Source: Providencia vermicola (GTDB lineage: Bacteria; Pseudomonadota; Gammaproteobacteria; Enterobacterales; Enterobacteriaceae). Taken from it: a DNA stretch of 64,000 bases. The translations under genes were made by a program, and so were the position numbers. The stretch is taken from contig NZ_CP048796.1 of the NCBI RefSeq assembly GCF_010748935.1, positions 1,925,001 to 1,989,000 on the forward strand. Direction: 5' to 3'. Of this stretch, positions 44,568 through 54,127 are shown in pieces; position 1 is the stretch's first letter; each line of letters opens with the position of its first letter. Below the pieces are notes generated by a model that worked only from the letters and a program-made list of their open reading frames with translations, was not told the DNA's origin and did no database searches.

Positions 44568-45503
44568 ATGACTCGCCGGGTTGCTACAATTACATTAAAT
44601 CCTGCTTATGATCTTGTTGGGCTGTGCCCATCAATCGAAGTCGGTGAAGTCAACTTAGTGAAAACAGCTAGCCTCAATGCAGGAGGCAAAGGGGTTAACG
44701 TCGCAAAAGTTTTACGAGACCTTGGAATCGATATCACCGTAAGTGGTTTTATGGGAAAAGATAACCAAGAAGAGTTCCAACATTTTTTCAGTGATAACGG
44801 AATGGCAAACCGTTTTCATATGGTGCCAGGTAGGACAAGAATTAACGTTAAATTGACGGAAAATAACGGTGAATCGACCGATTTTAATTTTTCTGGTTTT
44901 GATGTTAGTAAAGAAGACTGGAATCGTTTCTCAACGGAATCACTCAATTGGTTAGGCCATTTTGATATGGTGGTGGTCAGTGGAAGCTTACCGAATGGTA
45001 TTGAAGCTGAGGAATTCACTCGCTGGATGAGCCGACTGCGTCAATTGTGCCCGTGTATTATTTTTGATAGCAGCCGTGAAGCATTAAAAGCGGGTTTGAA
45101 AGCATCGCCATGGTTAGTGAAACCCAATCGCCATGAATTGGAAATGTGGGTTGGGCGCAAGTTACCCGATCTGAAAGATGTCATTGAAGCGGCACATGAA
45201 CTTCGCGATAAAGGCATCTCTCATGTGGTGATATCGTTAGGTGAAGAAGGCGCGTTATGGGTCAATGCCTCAGGCTCTTGGTTGGCTAAGCCACCACATT
45301 GTGAAGTTGTCAGTACCGTTGGTGCTGGTGACTCGATGGTAGCGGGTCTAGCGTATGGATTGTTAAATGGTGAGTCGAGCGCACACACACTCCGTATGGC
45401 AACGGCAATTTCAGCACTATCGGTCTCACAACCGGATGTTGGCTTAAAAAATCGTAATAAACTTGCGGATATGATGGCAAAAATTGAAATGGAGTCTTTG
45501 TAA
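44568..45503 (+). CDS. fruK: 1-phosphofructokinase FruK
   Basis: 311 residues, versus 312 in E. coli. ATITLNPAYDLVG, NAGGKGVNVAKVLRDLG, and the ribokinase-family anion hole STVGAGDSMVAGL with the catalytic aspartate near residue 256. It converts fructose-1-phosphate to fructose-1,6-bisphosphate. In E. coli it lies between fruB and fruA; here neither PTS gene is adjacent. A weak Cra-like half-site (CTGAAGCCATT) is at 44492-44502. A strong AAGGGAGAT ribosome site precedes the ATG. Confidence 0.95.
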   Translation: MTRRVATITLNPAYDLVGLCPSIEVGEVNLVKTASLNAGGKGVNVAKVLRDLGIDITVSGFMGKDNQEEFQHFFSDNGMANRFHMVPGRTRINVKLTENNGESTDFNFSGFDVSKEDWNRFSTESLNWLGHFDMVVVSGSLPNGIEAEEFTRWMSRLRQLCPCIIFDSSREALKAGLKASPWLVKPNRHELEMWVGRKLPDLKDVIEAAHELRDKGISHVVISLGEEGALWVNASGSWLAKPPHCEVVSTVGAGDSMVAGLAYGLLNGESSAHTLRMATAISALSVSQPDVGLKNRNKLADMMAKIEMESL

Positions 45504-45529
45504 ATAACCCCATTACAAGATGCATAATT

Positions 45530-45560
45530 TCAAGGCGGTTAAGGAAATTTACCGCCTTGA
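45530..45560. terminator. Bidirectional terminator between fruK and nfo
   Basis: TCAAGGCGGT (45530-45539) pairs perfectly with ACCGCCTTGA (45551-45560). It serves the convergent genes. Confidence 0.8.
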
Positions 45561-45569
45561 TTCTATTGA

Positions 45570-46412
45570 TTAGTTTTGCTGTGACTTCAACCACGCAATC
45601 TCTTGAGGCCAAATATCAGGATTAATGGTTTCCAAAATCAGAGGAATGCCATCAAAACGTGGGTCTTTCATAATATAACTAAAAGGGGTATAGCCAATGT
45701 TGCCTTCACCTAAACTGTGGTGGCGATCGACTCGGCTGGCAAATTCACTTTTTGCATCATTGAGATGCATGCCTTTAAGGTATTGAAACCCGACAATGTC
45801 TGAAAACTGTTGAAAGGTGTCTTCGCAAGCGTCTTCCGTACGTAAGTCGTAACCAGCGGCAAAGGCATGGCAAGTGTCAATACAAACGCCAACGCGGCTT
45901 TTATCATCCACATCTTCAATAATTTTTGCTAAATGCTCAAAACGATAACCTAAGTTTGAGCCTTGGCCCGCGGTGTTTTCAATAACAGCGATAACACCTT
46001 GCGTTTCATTTAATGCGATGTTGATGGATTCCGCAATACGTGCCAAACAATCATCAACTTCAATTTTTTTGAGATGGCTACCTGGGTGAAAATTGAGTAA
46101 ATCAATGCCCAACTGCTCACAGCGTTGCATTTCATCAATAAAGGCAGCGCGTGATTTTTCTAAGGCTTCGACTTCTGGATGACCTAGATTAATTAAGTAA
46201 CTGTCATGAGGTAAGATTTGATGCTTACCATAGCCATATTTGGTGCAGTTAGCTTTAAACTTTTCAATGATTTCTTCGGTCAGTGGAGGGGCTTTCCACT
46301 GGCGCTGATTCTTTGTGAATAACGCAAATGCCGTGGCGTTAATTTCATGGGCGCGAATGACGGCTTGATCAACACCTCCGGAGGCGCTGACATGTGCTCC
46401 AATATATTTCAT
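45570..46412 (-). CDS. nfo: Endonuclease IV
   Basis: 280 residues, versus 285 in E. coli. [80 protein letters not shown] give all the zinc ligands of the trinuclear TIM-barrel AP endonuclease. It cuts abasic sites in base-excision repair; in E. coli it is induced by SoxS. Downstream of yeiH with a terminator between them. Confidence 0.96.
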   Translation of the reverse strand: MKYIGAHVSASGGVDQAVIRAHEINATAFALFTKNQRQWKAPPLTEEIIEKFKANCTKYGYGKHQILPHDSYLINLGHPEVEALEKSRAAFIDEMQRCEQLGIDLLNFHPGSHLKKIEVDDCLARIAESINIALNETQGVIAVIENTAGQGSNLGYRFEHLAKIIEDVDDKSRVGVCIDTCHAFAAGYDLRTEDACEDTFQQFSDIVGFQYLKGMHLNDAKSEFASRVDRHHSLGEGNIGYTPFSYIMKDPRFDGIPLILETINPDIWPQEIAWLKSQQN

Positions 46413-46466
46413 TATTGACTCCTTTTTTAAGGAAGTATGCCATTAATAGGGGAATAAATGAAATGA

Positions 46467-46495
46467 ACAAACAAGGCCGCATAAATAGCGGCCTT
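46467..46495 (-). terminator. Terminator of yeiH
   Basis: AAGGCCGC (46473-46480) pairs with GCGGCCTT (46488-46495). On the minus strand it is followed by TGTTTGTTC. It isolates nfo from yeiH. Confidence 0.75.
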
Positions 46496-46517
46496 TAGAG
46501 AAGAGATGGGAAGGTAA

Positions 46518-47597
46518 TTAAAGTATCATTTGGATAATCGCGTTGATGATGACGCCACCAACAATCAACCATGCAAATAGGATCAGCGCCATTAATAAAG
46601 GTTTAATACCTGCTTGACGTATTGCGCTAACGTGTGTGGTGAGGCCGAGTGCTACCATTGCCATTGCTAATAATACAGTATCTAAAGTAATAATGTGTTT
46701 CACGATGACTGTAGGTAATAAATCAAAGGAATTAAATGCAGCCACTAAGATAAAAATCACCGCAAACCAAGGAATAGTAATTTTGCTTTTTTGTGTATTT
46801 TCACTGTTAGTGACGATTGAACGACGGCTTAAATAGGCGGATAAAAGAATTAAGAAAGGCGCTAACATCATGACACGAATCATTTTTGTAATGACGGAAG
46901 CATTTTCAGCATCAGGACCGATAGTATGGCCGATAGCAACCACTTGAGCGACTTCATGGACTGTTGAGCCTACATAAATGCCAAAAGTATCTTGTGTTTG
47001 GGTAAACCAACCGAAATGTGCGTTAAGCTGATAAAGCCATGGGTATACAAAAATCGCAATAGTACCGAAAATGACCACGGTAGACACTGCAACGGCAACT
47101 TTACTCGCAGAAGCCTTTACGACAGGCTCTGTCGCCATTACCGCCGCAGCCCCGCAGATACTACTCCCCGCACCGATTAAAAAGGTCGTTTCATCATCGA
47201 GCCCAAAGACTTTTTTACCTAACCAGAAAGCCAAGAGGAAAGTGGAGGTAAGCGTTAAAGCATCAATGAGTAGCCCTGTGGCACCCACATCGGTGATTTG
47301 TTGAAAAGTTAAGCGAAAGCCATACAGTATGATACCGGCTCGTAAAAAATAGTGTTTGGCAAACTTTATACCGTTATCACAACGCGCACTCATCACAGGG
47401 TAAACGGTGTTACCCACAATAATACCTAAGAGGATTGCGAGAGTTAGCGCCCCTAAACCCACATCAATAAACCATTGCTGTTCACCAAGAAACATCGAAA
47501 GAGCGGTTAAGATCCCCGCTAAAATAACACCTGGAATTAGCTTGAGAGCGGGATGACTTGTGCTCTGTACTAATGTTTTTGTATTGCTTTTATCCAT
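46518..47597 (-). CDS. yeiH: UPF0324 membrane protein YeiH
   Basis: 359 residues with about ten membrane segments. [35 protein letters not shown] and [17 protein letters not shown] are the conserved UPF0324 motifs. The function is not settled; related genes are linked to sulfur or taurine metabolism and are controlled by the adjacent CysB-like LysR regulator. Divergent from yeiE, as in E. coli. Confidence 0.94.
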   Translation of the reverse strand: MDKSNTKTLVQSTSHPALKLIPGVILAGILTALSMFLGEQQWFIDVGLGALTLAILLGIIVGNTVYPVMSARCDNGIKFAKHYFLRAGIILYGFRLTFQQITDVGATGLLIDALTLTSTFLLAFWLGKKVFGLDDETTFLIGAGSSICGAAAVMATEPVVKASASKVAVAVSTVVIFGTIAIFVYPWLYQLNAHFGWFTQTQDTFGIYVGSTVHEVAQVVAIGHTIGPDAENASVITKMIRVMMLAPFLILLSAYLSRRSIVTNSENTQKSKITIPWFAVIFILVAAFNSFDLLPTVIVKHIITLDTVLLAMAMVALGLTTHVSAIRQAGIKPLLMALILFAWLIVGGVIINAIIQMIL

Positions 47598-47824
47598 AAC
47601 TTTACCTTCTGTTACTACTGATACCCATTAACAAAAGCTGCTAATTATGGGTATAGATAATTTTGGAATAAGCATATAACAAAACTTTTAATAATTTAAA
47701 TTGATTGTTTGTATATAATCAATCTAAAAAACAGGTTATAAGTTTCTTCTGGTAAGTTGGTAATAAATCATTAATATTAACAATATTATTACAAACTCAA
47801 GTGAACAATGTGGGAGCTACCTGT

Positions 47825-48688
47825 ATGCGAATAACACTTAGGCAACTCGAAGTATTTACGGAAGTACTGAAAAGTGGCTCCACCACGCAGGCATCTCAGT
47901 TACTCGCTTTGTCACAATCAGCAGTGAGTGCTTCTTTAACTGATCTGGAAGGGCAACTCGGAGTGCAACTTTTTGATCGTGTTGGTAAACGTCTTGTAAC
48001 GAATGAGCATGGGCGGTTATTGTATCCAAAAGCGCTAGCATTACTTGAACAAGCCCTTGAAGTTGAGCAACTCTTTAAAAAAGAGATGGGGGCTGTGCGC
48101 CTTGCCGCCAGTACCACTATCGGCAACTATATGCTACCGCCTTTGTTGGCAGAGTATCGTCATGAGCACCCCACCATCCCACTCGAGCTGAACATTAGTA
48201 ACACGGAAGAAGTTATCAAATCGGTAATGGAATTTCGTGCCGATGTCGGGTTAATTGAAGGGGTATGCCATAGCCCAGAATTAATCACAGAGCCATGGCT
48301 AAAAGATGAGCTAGTTATCTTTGCTGCACCAAATAACGCTTTAGCTGGCAAACCGTTAACATTAAAAGAGTTGCGTGATGCCCCTTGGGTATTGCGTGAA
48401 CGGGGTTCTGGAACGCGTGATGTCCTTGACCAGCTTTTGTTTGCTCATCTCCCTGGTTTTCATATTTTCATGGAACTCGGAAATTCCGAAGCGATTAAGC
48501 ATGCTGTACGTTTTGGTATGGGAATTAGCTGTTTATCAAGGCGTGTTATCGATGAACAACTGGCAAATGGTTCTTTAGTTGAGCTACAAGTTGCCGATCT
48601 GCAATTGCAACGTACACTGTATTTGATTTATCACCGTCAGAAGCATTTATCGAACGCGATAAAAAATCTATTGGCATATTGCAAATAA
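47825..48688 (+). CDS. yeiE: LysR-family regulator YeiE
   Basis: 287 residues from ATG 47825, with GGGAG upstream; the GTG at 47801 is less likely. The winged helix-turn-helix ([41 protein letters not shown]) is followed by the ligand-binding domain with [16 protein letters not shown]. coli and Salmonella YeiE has been tied to iron homeostasis and sulfite defence. The 227-base space between yeiE and yeiH should contain its binding site; no clear palindrome was identified. Confidence 0.93.
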   Translation: MRITLRQLEVFTEVLKSGSTTQASQLLALSQSAVSASLTDLEGQLGVQLFDRVGKRLVTNEHGRLLYPKALALLEQALEVEQLFKKEMGAVRLAASTTIGNYMLPPLLAEYRHEHPTIPLELNISNTEEVIKSVMEFRADVGLIEGVCHSPELITEPWLKDELVIFAAPNNALAGKPLTLKELRDAPWVLRERGSGTRDVLDQLLFAHLPGFHIFMELGNSEAIKHAVRFGMGISCLSRRVIDEQLANGSLVELQVADLQLQRTLYLIYHRQKHLSNAIKNLLAYCK

Positions 48689-48908
48689 CATATTGAATAT
48701 TATATGAAAATATAGGGTTTATATCAGTGTTATGCCTAATGCGATGACTATTTGAACAAAGATTACCTTCATTCAGTATAAGTGTTTTACTAATAATTCT
48801 GTGTGGATTATGAAGGTATCTTATAACAGCTAAGAGTTACTTAGTTCTGACAGGATGTTTTGCTAGAATTCTCTTAATATTGATTAAATAAAGAAATACA
48901 GGGAACAG

Positions 48909-50399
48909 ATGTCAGAACAACATACCACTACGGTACAAAGTAGCGGACCTCAAAAATTACGCCGCGAGTTAAAAGCCCGCCACCTAGCAATGATCGCTAT
49001 CGGTGGTTCGATTGGTACAGGCCTTTTCGTTGCATCTGGTGCGACCGTCGCACAAGCTGGCCCCGGCGGGGCACTTCTTTCTTATGCGATTATTGGTTTA
49101 ATGGTCTATTTCTTGATGACCAGTTTAGGAGAACTTGCGGCTTATATGCCAGTCTCAGGCTCTTTTGCAACCTATGGCGCTAAGTATGTCGATGAAGGAT
49201 TTGGTTTCGCATTAGGCTGGAACTATTGGTATAACTGGGCTGTCACCATTGCTGTTGACTTGGTTGCTGCGCAACTTGTGATGACCTATTGGTTCCCAGA
49301 CACCCCAGGTTGGATTTGGAGTGCGATCTTCTTAACCATTATCTTCTTGCTGAACTATATCTCAGTAAAAGGATTCGGTGAGGCAGAATATTGGTTCTCT
49401 TTAATTAAAGTTACCACGGTTATTATTTTCATTGTTGTTGGTGTGCTGATGATTTTTGGCATCATGAGCGGCGCTGAAAATGCAGGGTGGCACAATTGGG
49501 AAATTGGTGACGCTCCTTTTGCGGGGGGATTCTCTGCGATGATTGGTGTTGCAATGATCGTCGGCTTCTCGTTCCAAGGAACGGAATTGATCGGTATTGC
49601 AGCAGGTGAGTCACAAGATCCCGCGAAAAATATCCCTAAAGCGGTGCGTAAAGTTTTCTGGCGTATCCTTCTATTCTATATCTTTGCGATTTTAATCATT
49701 AGTTTGATTATCCCTTATACTGATCCAAACTTACTGCGTAATGATGTTAAAGATATTAGTGTCAGCCCGTTCACATTGGTCTTTGAGAATGCAGGGTTAC
49801 TATCGGCAGCAGCGGTAATGAACGCCGTTATTTTGACTGCGGTATTATCGGCGGGTAACTCAGGGATGTATGCATCGACGCGTATGCTGTATACCTTAGC
49901 GCGTGAAGGAAAAGCGCCACGTATTTTTGCTCGCCTTTCAAAAGGCGGCGTGCCACGTTATGCCCTAGTTGCGACAACGGTGATTGCTGGTTTGTGTTTC
50001 TTAAGTTCCATGTTTGGTAACCAAACCGTCTATTTGTGGTTGTTGAATACTTCCGGTATGACAGGATTTATTGCTTGGTTGGGGATCGCGATTAGCCATT
50101 ATCGTTTCCGTAAAGGTTATATTGCGCAAGGTAAAGATCTCAAGGATTTGCCTTACCGTTCAGGCTTCTTCCCAATTGGACCTATTTTTGCTTTCGTACT
50201 TTGCTTAATCATTACGTTAGGGCAAAACTATCAAGCATTTTTAGAAGATAAGATTGATTGGGTAGGGGTGACCGCGACGTATATCGGTATTCCATTATTC
50301 TTAGCAATTTGGTTTGGTTATAAGATTGTCAAGAAAACCTCATTCATTCGCTATAAAGACATGGATTTCCCAAGCTATCGCGAAAATTTGAATAAATAA
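48909..50399 (+). CDS. lysP: Lysine-specific permease LysP
   Basis: 496 residues, versus 489 in E. coli. Twelve membrane segments of the APC amino-acid permease family. LRRELKARHLAMIAIGGSIGTGLFVASG is the family opening, and GVAMIVGFSFQGTELIGIAAGESQDP the conserved helix 6 region. LysP imports lysine and in E. coli also controls CadC. A GGAACAG ribosome region precedes the ATG; a strong terminator follows. Confidence 0.95.
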   Translation: MSEQHTTTVQSSGPQKLRRELKARHLAMIAIGGSIGTGLFVASGATVAQAGPGGALLSYAIIGLMVYFLMTSLGELAAYMPVSGSFATYGAKYVDEGFGFALGWNYWYNWAVTIAVDLVAAQLVMTYWFPDTPGWIWSAIFLTIIFLLNYISVKGFGEAEYWFSLIKVTTVIIFIVVGVLMIFGIMSGAENAGWHNWEIGDAPFAGGFSAMIGVAMIVGFSFQGTELIGIAAGESQDPAKNIPKAVRKVFWRILLFYIFAILIISLIIPYTDPNLLRNDVKDISVSPFTLVFENAGLLSAAAVMNAVILTAVLSAGNSGMYASTRMLYTLAREGKAPRIFARLSKGGVPRYALVATTVIAGLCFLSSMFGNQTVYLWLLNTSGMTGFIAWLGIAISHYRFRKGYIAQGKDLKDLPYRSGFFPIGPIFAFVLCLIITLGQNYQAFLEDKIDWVGVTATYIGIPLFLAIWFGYKIVKKTSFIRYKDMDFPSYRENLNK

Positions 50400-50425
50400 T
50401 TAAGATTGCGTTGGCAGCCAAAGAA

Positions 50426-50459
50426 AGAGCTAACCTAGTTATAGGTTGGCTCTTTTTTT
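50426..50459 (+). terminator. Terminator of lysP
   Basis: AGAGCTAACCT pairs with AGGTTGGCTCT, one G-U, then six T residues. Confidence 0.9.
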
Positions 50460-50837
50460 ATGAGCTTGAGAAGCGATATCAAATGGTCATTTTTTGAGGT
50501 GTAAGAAAACGCGCGTTCTTATGACTGACTTACGACGCGTCGTGAAATGAGTAACAAGCCATCGTCGTTTGGATAGCACAAGGAAGAGGTGTTTAGCCTA
50601 ATGGCACTGAAAGTAGGGTTGCCCAATTGTCACTAAGTGCTTGGGTGATAGAGTCAATATTTGGTCCTTTTTATTCTTATTTAATAAATGAAAATATTAA
50701 TTTTCAATTAATTAACAAAAAGTTCGTGTAAGATCACACTTCAATACCAATATGGAATTAAATTGGCAATCGTATTGATAAGTATTCTTATTTGCTTTAT
50801 TGTTATGGCACAAAAAATGGGGATAAAGAGGTACGTT
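50460..50837. other. Upstream region of the siderophore ABC operon
   Basis: AT-rich, no gene of its own except the N-terminal extension of the following frame. Contains a candidate iron box at 50775-50793: TTGATAAGTATTCTTATTT with perfect ATAAG-TATT-CTTAT arms. It matches about 12 of 19 Fur-box positions, so Fur control is plausible only. Confidence 0.4.
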
Positions 50838-51971
50838 GTGAAGTTGATGATGAAATCGTTAGGGAAGGGAATGGGGTTAGCTTTATTTGCAAGCTCAATG
50901 TTGAGTGTTAGCTTCCATTCTCTGTCAGCAACAGTGACAGATGTTGCTGGGCGGACTGTTGAAGTTCCTGACAATGTGAATCGCATCTTACTTGGTGAAG
51001 GCCGTTTATTGAGTGCGATAGCCTTACTTGAAGGTGACAAACCCCTTGATAGAATCGTTGGTTGGCAAGGTGACTTACGTAAACTTGACCCACAAACTTA
51101 CGCGACCTATAAAGCAAAATTTCCTCAAATCGATAATATCCCCCTGATTGGCAATACAAGTGCAGACAGCGTCAGTGCTGAAAAAGTCTTAACACTTAAC
51201 CCTGACATTGCCATTTTTGGTCTATCTGGTCATGGTCCCGGTAAAAATAGTGAATTGGTGAACCAGCTTGAAAAAGCGGGGGTGCCTGTTGTTTTTGTCG
51301 ATTTTAGGGATAACCCATTACAAAATACCTTGCCAAGTATCCGCATGCTTGGGAAAGCATTAAATCGCGAGCAAACAGCAGAGAAATTCGCTGATTTTTA
51401 TGAAAAAAATCAAAAGTTAGTGACTGATATCACCAGTAAGATCCCTGAAGATAAAAAACCAACGGTATTTATTGATCTACGAGCAGGTGCTTTTGAAGAC
51501 TGTTGTGGAACCGCAGGCAACGGAAATATGGGCAATTTTATTGATCTAGCGGGTGGTAAGAATATTGCTAAAGAGGTGTTACCGGGGGCTTTGGGTAACA
51601 TGAATCTTGAAAAAATTATTGCGGTAGACCCTCAAATCTATATTGCAACAGGTGCTAAAGCACCGAGAAGTCAGGATGTTGGCGTGCAGTTAGGTGCACA
51701 AGGCACCATCGAAGAAGCGAAAGCAAGCCTGAAAAAAATTACTGAGCGCAAGGGGATTAGCTCATTATCTGCCGTGAAAGACGGTAAAGATTATGCGATT
51801 TGGCATAACTACTATAACTCACCCTATAACGTGCTAGCGACTCAGGTGTTTGCGAAATGGTTTTATCCAGAACAGTTCGCTGAACTTGATCCACAAAAAA
51901 CGTTAAATGAATTGCATCGTCAATTCCTTGCCGTTGAGCCGTCAGGCGTTTATTGGGTCAGTGAGAAGTAA
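50838..51971 (+). CDS. Iron-siderophore ABC importer, periplasmic binding protein
   Basis: About 377 residues from GTG 50838 (GAGG 6 bases upstream). ATGs at 50847/50850 are alternatives, and the frame extends to 50763. The signal peptide ends near HSLSA. The mature protein begins TVTDVAGRTVEVPDNVNRILLGEGR, typical of cluster A-II/FecB-type binding proteins, with a long connecting helix and conserved DPQIYIATG. The gene heads a three-gene unit with a permease and ATPase, followed by a CirA-like receptor. The layout recalls the Yersinia YiuABC-YiuR system, but the ligand is unknown. Confidence 0.88.
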   Translation: MKLMMKSLGKGMGLALFASSMLSVSFHSLSATVTDVAGRTVEVPDNVNRILLGEGRLLSAIALLEGDKPLDRIVGWQGDLRKLDPQTYATYKAKFPQIDNIPLIGNTSADSVSAEKVLTLNPDIAIFGLSGHGPGKNSELVNQLEKAGVPVVFVDFRDNPLQNTLPSIRMLGKALNREQTAEKFADFYEKNQKLVTDITSKIPEDKKPTVFIDLRAGAFEDCCGTAGNGNMGNFIDLAGGKNIAKEVLPGALGNMNLEKIIAVDPQIYIATGAKAPRSQDVGVQLGAQGTIEEAKASLKKITERKGISSLSAVKDGKDYAIWHNYYNSPYNVLATQVFAKWFYPEQFAELDPQKTLNELHRQFLAVEPSGVYWVSEK

Positions 51972-51993
51972 AATTTTGTAGGTAATTATAATA

Positions 51994-53088
51994 ATGAGTC
52001 TTACTACCGAGACAATGTCAACTGTTAAGCAGTCAGTTCAAGAAAGTGATAATGGTGTAAAACAACATTATCAACACATGTTACGACGTCGAATTGCATG
52101 GATAGCCGTTATCATCGCTGCAATTTTATTGTCACTGGTTATTGATTTTACCTTAGGTCCATCAGGTTTATCCTTAGAAAAACTTTGGCAGACGCTTATC
52201 TCTCCGGAATCTGTTGAAGCAGGTACAAGAGTGATTGTGTGGGATATTCGCCTGCCATATGCTCTGATGGCTGTGGTTATTGGTATGTCACTTGGCCTTG
52301 CTGGGGCTGAAATGCAAACCATCTTGAATAACCCATTAGCCAGTCCATTTACACTGGGGGTGTCAAATGCTGCGGCATTTGGTGCGGCATTAGCTATTGT
52401 TTCAGGTATTGCTATCCCTGGTGTACCTGATCAATGGGTCATTTCTGCCAACGCGTTTATTTTTGCGTTGTTGGCTGCATTGATGCTGGATGCCGTGACC
52501 CGCTGGACGCGTGTTGCAACGTCAGGTGTTGTGTTATTTGGTATTGCACTGGTATTCACGTTTAACGCACTCGTATCCATGATGCAGTTCATTGCGACAG
52601 AAGATACGCTGCAAGGCCTAGTGTTTTGGACAATGGGAAGTTTATCCAAAGCGACATGGGTAAAACTGGGTGTAATGGCATTAGTCTTCGCATTGATTTT
52701 CCCTATAGCGATGATGAGTTCGTGGAAACTGACAGCGTTAAGACTCGGGGAAGATCGCGCAATCAGCTTTGGTATTGATGTACGTCGTTTACGTTTAACC
52801 ACGTTACTTCGTATCAGTATTCTGTCTGCTTTAGCCGTGGCATTTGTTGGACCGATTGCCTTTATCGGTTTGGTCGCTCCACATATTGCAAGACTCATGT
52901 TTGGTGAAGACCATCGTTTCTATTTACCGGCAAGTGCATTGATCGGTGCATTAGTTTTATCAATGGCGTCTATTGCATCTAAAAATATTATACCGGGTGT
53001 CATTATTCCAGTTGGAATTGTCACGTCATTGGTTGGTGTTCCGTTCTTCCTTAGTATTATTTTGCGTCATAGAGGTAACGTGTCATGA
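51994..53088 (+). CDS. Iron-siderophore ABC importer, FecCD permease
   Basis: 364 residues with about ten membrane segments. WDIRLPYALMAVVIGMSLGLAGAEMQTILNNPLASPFTLGVSNAAAFG and FVGPIAFIGLVAPHIARLMFGEDHR are the FecCD motifs, including the coupling region. The N-terminus (about 1-35) is longer than usual. The last four bases overlap the ATPase start (ATGA), so the two are coupled. Confidence 0.93.
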   Translation: MSLTTETMSTVKQSVQESDNGVKQHYQHMLRRRIAWIAVIIAAILLSLVIDFTLGPSGLSLEKLWQTLISPESVEAGTRVIVWDIRLPYALMAVVIGMSLGLAGAEMQTILNNPLASPFTLGVSNAAAFGAALAIVSGIAIPGVPDQWVISANAFIFALLAALMLDAVTRWTRVATSGVVLFGIALVFTFNALVSMMQFIATEDTLQGLVFWTMGSLSKATWVKLGVMALVFALIFPIAMMSSWKLTALRLGEDRAISFGIDVRRLRLTTLLRISILSALAVAFVGPIAFIGLVAPHIARLMFGEDHRFYLPASALIGALVLSMASIASKNIIPGVIIPVGIVTSLVGVPFFLSIILRHRGNVS

Positions 53089-53873
53089 CAGATGGCCTGA
53101 TTATTGATCAATTTAATGCAGGTTATCCGAAAAATCCTGTGATTGAAGGGTTGAGCACACATGCTTTACCTAGAGGCAAAATAACGGTGCTGTTAGGGCC
53201 GAATGGCAGCGGTAAATCAACCTTATTACGTTCGTTGGCCGGATTAAATAAATCAACGGGACAGTTATTGTTAGATGGGGTGGATTTAACAAAACAGAAT
53301 TTTGCTCAGCGAGCTCAAAATGTGGTGTATTTACCACAAAGCCTGCCTGCTGGAGTACATCTTTATGTTTTAGAGTCAGTGATTGTTGCTCAAAGAGCGT
53401 CAGGCGGACTCAGTAATGAAAATAGTAAAGATGAAGTGATGCGTTTATTACGCCAATTAGGTATTGAACATTTAGCATTAAGTTATTTAGACCAATTATC
53501 TGGTGGGCAAAAACAATTAGTGGGTTTGGCACAATCATTAATTCGTCAGCCTAATTTATTGTTATTAGATGAGCCATTAAGTGCATTAGATTTAAATTAT
53601 CAATATCATGTAATGGATTTAGTCGCGAAAGAAACAAAACGACGTAATATTATTACGGTGGTAGTGGTGCATGATATTAATATAGCCTTAAGACACGCTG
53701 AGCATGTTTTAATGCTAAAAAAAGGTAAGTTAATTGCTCAAGGAGAACCTGAGGACGTCATTACGCCAAGCAGCTTAGCCGATGTCTATGGCGTGCGTGG
53801 TCGTATAGAGCGTTGTTCGCAAGGTGTGCCACAAGTCCTTATTGATGGGTTAGTTGAGAAATTAGCGAGTTAA
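53085..53873 (+). CDS. Iron-siderophore ABC importer, ATPase
   Basis: 262 residues. Walker A GPNGSGKS (about 38-45), ABC signature LSGGQKQL (about 139-146), Walker B LLLLDEPLSALD (about 158-169), then H-loop VVVHDINIA. The FepC/FecE type. It completes the importer and powers uptake of ferric siderophore delivered by the receptor. Confidence 0.94.
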   Translation: MTDGLIIDQFNAGYPKNPVIEGLSTHALPRGKITVLLGPNGSGKSTLLRSLAGLNKSTGQLLLDGVDLTKQNFAQRAQNVVYLPQSLPAGVHLYVLESVIVAQRASGGLSNENSKDEVMRLLRQLGIEHLALSYLDQLSGGQKQLVGLAQSLIRQPNLLLLDEPLSALDLNYQYHVMDLVAKETKRRNIITVVVVHDINIALRHAEHVLMLKKGKLIAQGEPEDVITPSSLADVYGVRGRIERCSQGVPQVLIDGLVEKLAS

Positions 53874-53959
53874 TTTTATAAGTCTTAAAGATGTCTATTA
53901 AATATTATCAATAGGCATCTTATAGACAAGTAAGATGATATTTTGGAATAGTCATTAAT

Positions 53960-54004
53960 TATAGAAAATTTATGAAAAACAGTAATAACCGTAAATTTTC
54001 TATA
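53960..54004. repeat. Perfect 13-bp inverted repeat upstream of TonB receptor
   Basis: TATAGAAAATTTA (53960-53972) and TAAATTTTCTATA (53992-54004) are perfect complements 19 bases apart. They lie 87 bases after the ATPase stop and 124 before the receptor start. A terminator without a T-run, or a regulator site, are both possible. Confidence 0.75.
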
Positions 54005-54127
54005 GGTAATTGATATTATCTAATAATCAAAAAAATAATAACAGTAAGTATAAGGTTATATACCTGAATATTGAGCTGATGTCATATCAATAAATTCAAA
54101 TCAAAATTATCTCTTGGAGAGTTGGGA

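Noticed and set aside
54009..54030. Fur box in front of the CirA-like receptor (ATTGATATTATCTAATAATC)
   Set aside because: The A/T-rich sequence looks box-like but matches the 19-base consensus poorly when aligned position by position.
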